Positions 32,944 to 41,600 of a stretch of 64,000 nt of DNA are shown here, piece by piece. Source of the stretch: Plazaster borealis (taxonomy: Eukaryota; Echinodermata; Asteroidea; Forcipulatida; Labidiasteridae); the NCBI GenBank assembly GCA_021014325.1, contig CM037460.1:16039486-16103485 (forward strand), read 5' to 3'. The notes below the pieces were generated by a model that did no database searches, had not been told where the DNA came from, and worked only from the letters and a program-made list of their open reading frames with translations. Both the position numbers and the translations under genes were made by a program. Every line of letters begins with the position of its first letter. Position 1 is the stretch's first letter.

Positions 32944-35900
32944 TCAATTTTTCAGAACGAGACACTGGTTGATGACTTCAAGGAGATGGTTGTTTTCTAG
33001 GGCAGCTGCCACTCGTTCCTTATCTGCCAGTTGTTTATTTACTGAAAGAAAGAAAAAAAGCATGCATTTATTTTAAGCAAGCAACTCGAGACACACCTGT
33101 GTATGGTGTAACTACAAAACCAGACAATTCTGTGCTTCTTTCTAGCATTTATAAACAGCAAAGAATTTCTGTGAGAATAACGAGTGTGATAGATAAAAAG
33201 AACCTGGTAATCCAATGACGTCGAATCTGCAGGCCAAGTACAGAGTTTTCTAATAAGCAAAAAAAAAAATCGCTGAGCAAAAGAGTATGCCGGCATTTTC
33301 AAACTGAGTACAACAAGAGCATTTATGGGTGCAAAATCATCTAAACAATGGCCTTTGAAATCCACTTTGTGAACAAACAAAAGAAGAAATAGATTCAACT
33401 CAGGCACATGAAATGTTTTTTATTTTTAATGATATTCATACCTGCATCCTCAGAGGCGTGACTTCCAGGATAAATCTTCACATCAACCTGCCAAGAAAGA
33501 ACATTTTTGAAAAGTTGTTTCCAGCTCATTATCTATGCATGTTTTAGAGCAGATCAGAAGTCTTTTAATGCTTTCCGTCTCCTTTTTTTCACACCGAAAC
33601 TGAATGTTTTGTTTAGAGAACTTAATCATATACACCATGCCCGATATGGTTATGGGGGCAGAGGGTACCACCGCCCCCCCATACTTTAACACACTATTTT
33701 CCTCTTGTACAGAAGTGTTGGGCGCAATCTTAGAAGATGGCCTTTTTTTAAATTCGCGCAAGCCAATTTTAAAATTTGCGCGCGCGCGATTTTTGAACTG
33801 AAGTTTGCCCATACAAATAAAAATTGCGCGGCTGGGACACGAAATTGACACGAACTACACGGTTTGCATAAACAATTTCCTTAAGAACAAGACGCAGTTT
33901 TTCACCACATCGCGTCGTCAGCTTTATCAGAAACGGTACCCCGGCGTCAGACAAGCTACTGCAAATAATTATGGAGGAAGTCTTTGATGAGTGTTGCAAG
34001 GGGAAATTACGATCAGATTCGACGACAAGTTTGACCATAAGACAAAAAAAGGGGGAGAAAACAGAGCGTCGGCCTCGTTAATATTTTGTCATGTTTGTAG
34101 GCCCTATAAAATAATATTCTAGTAATAAATTATGAAAGACAGGAGCCCAATTAAAAGGGGGAAAGTGTAAAACAATTTCCCAATTGTGACCTGGGGTTGT
34201 TGACTTCCAACTTTAGGTATTTTGGATGGCAAAGACCCTGAAATAAATGGATATTTGGCACTTTGTACATGCTGTGGGAGTTTATTTAGCGTGCAGCATG
34301 GAACCGTACCAACACGGAATCTACCATCGCCATCTTGAAATGTATACCAGCAGCATACTTTGTCAACAAGAATTATGAACTTACAGTTCGTGAGCAACCC
34401 TGTTTTTTCAACATTCTCCAAGTTTTTGAACAAAAAAATCACTTCAGACATAAGTAAAGATCCAGCATAATGCTACCATGAACCTACCCTTTTAAACTAT
34501 TGAGGTACATTTTCTTCATACAGCTTATATTTCATTTTCCATTGACGATTATGGTTGAACGACAAAGATCGCGCGGTGTTCAAAATTTGCGCCAGAGCTA
34601 CCCTGCGCAAGTTTTAAAATCATGCAAGGAAACAAAGTTCGCGCAGTAAAAAAATGGCACACCGCGCGAATTTTAAAAAAGGCCATCTTCAAAGATTGCG
34701 CCCAACAGAAGTACCCCCGTAAAATCTTCCAAGCACATAATGTAAACACAATAGGGGGAGGAGTACCACCATGCCCCATATCGAGCACCAAATGTAATCA
34801 TAATGCTATCATATTGGTCATGTTCCCTGTGCAGTGTTGAACAGCAATACCGATTCTGTTATTTTCATAAAGTGACCAGACTATGTTTTACACCCAGCCT
34901 CAATTAACGCAGGATGGTTTCACTACGGTTAAGCCAGGCTCATACTTAAATTGAAAGCGAATTTTGGTGACACAATAATCGGTATGCGCTGTTTTTTCCC
35001 CAATTGTGACGCAAGTGCGAACCAGGCGAAGATTCTCACCTTGAATCGTGGCGGCAGAGATCTGAGAAGCTTCACGCGTATCGAGAGGCCGATGAGTGTA
35101 GCCATGCTGCAGTGCGGTATAGTCGGAGTAAACAATACCTTCACACTGTTTGCTCTATTATTCACCTGAGAAAAAAAAAAACCCAATGACAGTACAAGGA
35201 GTGATACACTACAGACAATGCAACTCATGTTTACAAGAGAGCAATAGGGCCTGGAGATCCTGGAGCCGATTTTAAAAAGAGCTAAGATTAATCTTAAAGG
35301 CACTGTACACATTTGGTAATTACTCAAAATATATATTAGCATAAAAAGTTACTTGGTAACGAGCAACGGAGAGCTGTTGATAGTATAAAACATTGTGAGA
35401 AACGACTCCCTCTGAAGTAACGTAGTTTTTGAGAAAGAGGTAATTTCTCACTAAAATAATAAAAGACTTCTTGCAAGAAGCCTTTTATTCCTATCTGAAA
35501 GCACACAAACTTGTACAACAAGGGTGTTTTTTCTTTCATCATTTTCTTGCAACTTTAATGACCAATTGAGCCCAAATTTTCACAGGCTTGTTATTTTATG
35601 CATATGTTGGGCTACACCAAGTGAGAATACTGGTCTTTGACAATTACCAAACGTGTTCAGTGCCTTTAACTTCATATCAATCCTTATTGCTAGGCAAAGT
35701 GTGATGTCACCATACAAATCACTATGGCAATAGTGACAACTCATCTTAAAGAGAAGCTATACGCTTGGTAATCGCTCTTAAAATTAATGGCAATAAAAAC
35801 TTACTTGGTTAGAAGTACAGCAGCTTTCGATAGTAAAAGCTTTTTGAGAAACTTTTCACTTTGAAGTAATGTGGTTATGGAAAAAGATATCAGTTTTTAT

Positions 35901-38444
35901 CCCCCAAAATTTGAATCTGAGAAACACTACTGTCAGATACGTTTTTCTCATATTGTGCATTTCAATTACGGATTATTCTTCCTGCTTGGACATAACCACT
36001 CTGGATTTTCAGCAATATCTCAAAAACGCTACCACCTTTTGAAATCTAATTTTCAAAGGTTAGTTTGATTGTATATTTCTACATTTATATAGGATTAAAA
36101 CAATCGAACGGTCTAAAAAACCAAAGGTATACGTTCCCTTTAAGATGAATCTTAGTGCGATGTGAAATCGCGCTAACAAAGTGAACACAGCTCACTGAAA
36201 AAAATTTAGCACCTTAAATTTTATGCAGATGGCAGTGTACAGCTTTGATCAACTTTTGATATGAATAGATGGGGGCACATCTCCAAACTTCATCAGCTAA
36301 TCTTTTTTTGGTACTTGTAATGTGGAAATTACTGTACAAAGTGTGTAGTATCTTGCCTGCCAAGAATCACCTGGAATGCTTGAGGCCAATCTTCTTGTAA
36401 ATATGGTGACAGTGGTCTATCTACAATGGAAGATTGTCCCAACTATAATTTGCAAAATCACATGACAATAACATTGGTAACAAAATAATCAACCGACTGT
36501 TGGAAGACCTTTCACTTATATTAGTGATTACCTCAACTTGTGAATGAGTGACGACATTTAAATCTTCTAAGCTGAGGGGGTGCTCTGGGTCGTTGATATG
36601 TCTGATCAGATGTAGAACATTAAAGTTAAGGATTAAAAAGGAAAACATCTTCAGTTACATATTCCCATTAAAACTTTTTGGGCCAAAGTATGCAACAACC
36701 CATGCATTTTTCAAGTTACATCAAGCAACGATTGATAATTATCAATGAATAGTTTGTAACTTTGTGAATGGATTTCAAACCAATCTGACCAAATGATCTG
36801 AGCAATATGAATTAGATTTCAATTATACAAAATGATGCATGAACATCACAGTGATAGGCTCGCAGGCGATTGGCCAAATGAAGCAGTTGGTGATGCCATC
36901 ATTTTGACTTTGTGGAACAATATAAAACATTTAATTCAAGCATTGTGTAAACATAGCCCTAGGTTTTGGCTAATTTTAAAAAACTGGCCAATCAGAGAAC
37001 CTGTTGGAAGTGGATACCTCTTGACCTGAAAGTGCTATTGATTGGGTAAGCAACAAAGTTGTGAATAAAGCTATGAACAGCTATTGAATGACGTCATTTG
37101 AGTTGGGAAACATTGCCAAGGGCAGGGGTCAATTATAGTGCTGCTTAACGGTAAGCAAATTTTCATGCTAACTATAGCACAAAAATTCGCTTTAGCGTAA
37201 GCGTATTTCACAGAACCAGATAATTAGGCAGCCAGCTTGCGCGTTCACCATTGCTTTGCATTGTTACGTCATTCATTTTCCTGCAGTAAGTACTGGAATG
37301 TTAGCATGCCTTTTTGTGTGCTTACGGTTAGCAGCGCTATGAAATGGAAACTCGCGCAGTAAGCACAAAACGGCCGTTAATAAGCAACTCCATGAAATTG
37401 GGCCCTGGAGTGATGGAAACTATGTAAGACAAGATTAAGAATATACGATCTAAATGGTTTTTTTCTTCTAATCTAAACCGGACTTACTTTTAATCACTAC
37501 ATTACTACATCTGTTAGTGTTAATAACATTTAAGCCTATAAATATTTAGATTAAAACTTATTTCACACTAGACCCACTAACTGGGGCGCTGTACTTGTTT
37601 TTTCGAAATTTTGACATCTGCGGTCCTACTACTACTAGCGTCTCAGATATGCGTTGTGTATTCGCAAAGCAATCGCGCGCTGTGGCGAGTGCACACAGTA
37701 TGAATGTCAGTCCAACTGAGAGTTTGATGCCATGGTGGTTTCTCCGAAAATCGTAAATTTGCAGCTCAAAACAAAATCTTGAGTACATTTAATTTTAAAT
37801 GCCTGATGTTGCATCTTAGACATATGAAGAAGCCAGTAGGCGTTTTTAAAGGCGTTTTTGGGGGTATTTTTGTCGTTCTGAGGCATTTTTTGTGTCAACT
37901 TATATCAATTTGAAGATCGCTGTGCGTATATGCAACGCATATCTGGGGCCCTAGTACGACCGCAGATGTTAAAATTTCGAAAAGACGAGTACAGCGCCCC
38001 AGTTACCATGGTTATCTGGGTCTAATTTCACATATCAGAGTATTCGTAATATTTACCATCCTGGGGCATCCACTAAACTGAGTTAATAACTGTAACTACC
38101 ATAATAGTTATAGACTTATTATTGTGTGGAAAATGCGCGCTGTCACTGTCAGCTTGACAATGACAATGACATTGACATGCATTATCCATCCACCACGACA
38201 ACATCATGAGTCTATGACAATTTTGACATTCACATTGGTTGATGACGTCTTGAAAACAAACAGTAAAATTCATTGTTTTGCAAACCAAGCTTCAACCATT
38301 TACAATTCAAAGGATATCGAAAATCTCCCTTGCATCAATCTCGTCGACTGCATCCTCGTCTTCCTCCTCTGGGGTTGTTTCTCGGTCCAATAACCGAGTA
38401 TGAATCGTTGGATTCACGTTCTCAAGCCTGTCCGTAGGCGACAT
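32944..38444 (-). CDS. CIAO2B: CIAO2B / FAM96B / MIP18, cytosolic iron-sulfur assembly component 2B
   Basis: CIAO2B is a MIP18 (DUF59) family subunit of the cytosolic iron-sulfur targeting complex, acting with CIAO1 and MMS19 to deliver clusters to client enzymes such as DNA polymerases and helicases. The exons are 38444-38318, 36611-36532, 35165-35040, 33487-33442 and 33041-32944, encoding 158 residues (human about 163). The acidic N terminus leads to [18 protein letters not shown] (residues 37-54), then the core [17 protein letters not shown] with the conserved cysteine at residue 88, and the C-terminal [20 protein letters not shown] block. Intron 1 is not GT-AG: exon 1 ends TTTTCG before ATATCCTTT, and exon 2 follows TTCTAC, with a branch site TCCTTAAC 13 nt upstream. 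Only this U12-type AT-AC splice gives the conserved IFDLIR junction in frame. The start is 185 bp from the TTC5 start in a head-to-head arrangement. Confidence 0.95.
33717..34706 (-). mobile_element. Non-autonomous TIR DNA transposon, copy 2
   Basis: Same element as 26935-28128 in opposite orientation, 990 bp, within CIAO2B intron 3. Flanked by AGAAGT (ACAGAAGT if the element is taken two bases shorter at one end). Minus-strand open frames of 89 and 110 codons are unlike known transposases. Confidence 0.85.
34930..35036 (+). repeat. Fragment related to the AGCC(C/A)GGTTCATAC MITE group
   Basis: TAAGCCAGGCTCATACTTAA at left and GTGCGAACCAGGC at right resemble the ends of 6213-6395 and 56662-57192. 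It ends 4 bp from CIAO2B exon 35040-35165, at the donor side. Confidence 0.45.
35294..35669 (-). mobile_element. TTAA-MITE family A copy 6
   Basis: Complete copy with TTAA at both ends, nested in the palindromic MITE 35255-36175, CIAO2B intron 2. Confidence 0.9.
35746..36143 (-). mobile_element. TTAA-MITE family C copy 2
   Basis: Bounded by TTAAAGAGAAGCTATACGCT and GGTATACGTTCCCTTTAA. Internal sequence resembles the reverse of 21193-21587 (CTTACTTGGTTAGAAGTACA, AACGCTACCACCTTTTGAAA). Confidence 0.75.
37126..37406 (+). mobile_element. Palindromic MITE, diverged GGGCCCAATTTCAT family
   Basis: Right end CTCCATGAAATTGGGCCC is canonical; the left end is decayed (GGGGTCAATTATAGTGCTGC). It lies in the U12 intron of CIAO2B. 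Confidence 0.6.
37567..38023. mobile_element. TIR MITE with ACTGGGGCGCTGTAC ends, copy 1
   Basis: TAGACCCACTAACTGGGGCG at left and CGCCCCAGTTACCATGGTTA then TCTGGGTCTA at right, followed inward by TTTCGAAATTTTGACATCTG and its inverse. About 457 bp. Confidence 0.75.
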
Positions 38445-38629
38445 GTTTGTTTTCTTACTACTTTACGCATAAGGGCATTTGATAGACTAGAAAGGATGGG
38501 GTTGGATGGTGGTGGGCGGAGTTAATTTCAGTAGCTAATGAAACCCCAAGTGTCAAACTAGTCTATGACGCTCACGACCTACCACTGATCTATTGATTCT
38601 ACCCGTTGTGTATAAACCACTTTGCAGCA
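38445..38629. promoter_or_regulatory. Shared head-to-head promoter region of CIAO2B and TTC5
   Basis: Only 185 bp separate the two start codons, so both 5' UTRs and the core promoters must overlap or lie in it. It contains a GC-box-like GGTGGGCGGAG at about 38510-38520 and an inverted pair, ATAGACTAG near 38482 and CTAGTCTAT near 38559. No TATA box is obvious. Transcription start sites are not visible from sequence. Confidence 0.55.
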
Positions 38630-41600
38630 ATGGCGGCAGCAGACGAAAACGAAAATATTTTGAACAGAGCAAAGGTGATGTATTTTGCTATTTTTTTACT
38701 TGAAAAATAATCATTACTTGTGAATGATCTGATTACCTATCAGATTTTCGGGTGCTTTTGGAATTTGAAATGACATCGTGCAGTGACTGATAACAAAACC
38801 CAACTAAAATTAAAAAAAACCTAAAATAATAGGCCTAATTAATAAAAGTAAACAATTAAAACAAAAACTGGGGGTAGGGGAAGGGCAAGGGGAAAGGGGG
38901 GCCAGGGGAGGAACCTGGGGGAAGGGGAGGGACCTGTTGAAGGGGGACAGGGCAGCGGGGTGTAGGGTAGGCTAGGACTGAGGGACTGGCGCAGGAAGAA
39001 CAACAGAGGGCACCTTTTCACAAGATCCAGTAACTGGGGCGCTGTACCCCTTTCTTTAATAAAGAAAATTGAGACATCTTTGGGTTTGGTTTTTCGACCG
39101 TACTACTACTAGATTAGATAGATGTCAAAACATTTTTAAAGGAGTACTACAGTGCCCCAGTTACTGGGTCTACCTTTTCGCAATGTATCATAATCATGGC
39201 AATGGGATGCAAGGAAGGGATCATTCTTATGTAAATTTTTAACAGTAATTTAAACAGTGTTGTCCGTCATTGCCCCTCCTTTTGTATCCTGTGATTCCTT
39301 TCACTACATGTATTACTAGTACTACTAGTTTTAGCAATGATCTATGCTCGCGCGATTGCCTTTGCCAAGACCCTTTTTGATGGGAGGGGAATGGAGCATT
39401 AATGGTTGAAGTCAAACAGACTACATTTCTCTATAACTTAAAAGTTAAGTCTTTGAATTGTTGTCTCCTCAGAAAGCTGTTCAGGATCTCTATGACTTCA
39501 GAGACCACTTCTTTGAGAAGAATGACATTGAACGAGCCATTCACAAGACAGAGGAACTGGGTCAGGAGCTGAGGAAGGTCGTCGCACTCTTAGATGAGAT
39601 ACAGAGTATGTCATTATCTTATTAAGAACCCTCTTCCCTGATCGTACCCGGAGACCATCATGCATTAGGGAGGGGTGGGAGGGATGGAAGGAGGGACCCT
39701 TGGGGAGGAGGTGGACCCTTGGGAAGGAGGGTTAGGATCATCGTAACGACCAAAACAAGTACTAGGAAGACTAGTAATAAGAAAGACTAGGATTTTGATG
39801 TACGGTGTGCTCATCGCTGCTCAAGAAAATTTGTGTCCAACATGTTGGTTGCGGGGATCATAAACCTCTTCCCTAATCGTCCCCGGAGACCATCAGACAT
39901 TAGGGAGGGGTGGGAGGAGGGACCCTTGGGAGGAGGGGGAGGACTGTTTGAGAGGAGTGATAGGATCATCATAACTACCAAAACGCTCACTTACCTTTTA
40001 AAAGTAACAGGTTGATGAAACAGGTTTTCTAGAGAATTGCTTTAATTCCAAAACGGCTTTTCAAGCTTTTCAAGACACCGAGTCCCCCCCTTTTGCTAAC
40101 AGTATTCAAGTTCAAGATTCAAAATTTATGAGCATTGAAAGATTCTATTGAAAGTGGTAAAAAGGTTTCAGTCGAAGTTCCTAATGAGTTAAGAGTATGC
40201 TGATACATAGTTTCCTTTGTGTAACAGGCCAGATTAAGAATCGAGCAGAGTATATGCTTCAGCGTGGTAGAGCTCTGAACGTCATGCCAGAGTTCAGCTC
40301 GGAGGCTCTGGAATGTCTGTCGAAAGCGGTGAAGCTAGACCCTAAGCTGGTGGAGGCGTGGAACCAACTGGGGGAATGTTACTGGAAGAATAAAGACGTT
40401 GAAGCGGCAAGGAACTGCTTCAACGGAGCCTTGAACCATGTAAGGGAATCAATTTTGGTTTCAGGGTATCTATTTCTTTTAAGTTTTCTTTCCAGGGTGG
40501 CTTGTTGAGAATTTGTATTTTGTTGGTCACCAGTAACAAACAGACAAAATCAACAGGATGCCTTATCAATTTAAAGGCATCGTACACGTTTGGTAATTGT
40601 CAAAGACCAGTGTTCTTATTTGGTGTATCCCAACATATGCATAAAACAACAAGTCTGTGAAAATTTGGGCTCAATTGGTCATCGAAGTTGCAAGAAAATG
40701 ATGAAAGAAAAAACACCCTTGTTGTACAAAATTTGTGTGCTTTCAGATAGGAATAAAAGGCTTCTAGCTAGAAGTCTTTTATTATTTTAGTGAGAAATTA
40801 CCTCTTTCTCAAAAACTACGTTACTTCAGAGGGAGTCGTTTCTCACAATGTTTTATACTATCAACAGCTCTCTGTTGCTCGTTACCAAGTCAGTTTTTAT
40901 GCTAATATATATTTTGAGTAAATAACAAACGTGTACGATACCTTTAAAAAGGGAAAAATGGCAGCTAACAAAACCTGTGGAATCAAAATCAGGGAAGAAT
41001 GTCATAAAGTTGTTACAGCAGAAAACTCTACTTTATAGCAACAATTCTGCAGTCACAATTATGTCAACTTTATGGAATTTTGGCTGGTTCCCTGTTTCTG
41101 CTTAGCAAAATATTGATGTGCTTAGTGAGTTTTTGTGCTTACAGGCTTTAAAAAATGATCATAGCAAGTGCATTGAAATGAAACTCACTGCTTTTAGGGC
41201 GATTAAAGAAAAGAAATTGCAATCAAGAGTAAAATTCAGGGAAAGGTAACCAACAGAAAAAATGAAGGGGTTTGAATGAAATTTATTTAAAACAAAACGA
41301 CCCAAAACCCAATACAATTTTATGGAGAAAAGTATAACACCTATCTCGCTCCTTATTTCATAATGCACAGTAGACCACAAATTGGTAAGCAAACCAGTAC
41401 AAATTATTTATTCTTCCAATCAAATGTTGCACTCTCCGTTGAGATTCGTCCGTTTGTAATTATATTTGCTTTCCAGTCAAGAAACAAAATATCACTCAGA
41501 AACCTCTCCATGGTGCTGCGGCAACTTGGCAAAACGACGGAGGAGAGGGAAAAGTTCATTCAAGAGAGCGTCGAGCATGCCAAGGAAGCTGTGCAGCTGG

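Larger units (their letters stand above)
35255..36175 (+). mobile_element. Palindromic MITE holding two TTAA-MITEs
   Basis: The outer element starts GGAGCCGATTTTAAAAAGAG and ends GTGCGATGTGAAATCGCGC. Family A copy 6 (35294-35669, minus) sits at its first TTAA and family C copy 2 (35746-36143) at its second. Removing both leaves a normal ~150 bp palindromic MITE like 32746-32896. Confidence 0.75.
36612..38317 (-). other. U12-type AT-AC intron 1 of CIAO2B
   Basis: This 1,706 bp intron begins ATATCCTTT and ends TTCTAC on the minus strand. The branch-site match TCCTTAAC lies at 36632-36625, 13 nt before the terminal AC, within the usual U12 spacing. There is no polypyrimidine tract. The alternative of reading through meets a stop codon four codons past the junction. 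The intron also carries a palindromic MITE (37126-37406) and a TIR element (37567-38023). Confidence 0.9.

Noticed and set aside
33769..34451. Transposase in the TIR element copy 2 (89- and 110-codon frames)
   Set aside because: No recognisable catalytic motif, and copy 1 does not keep the frames open.
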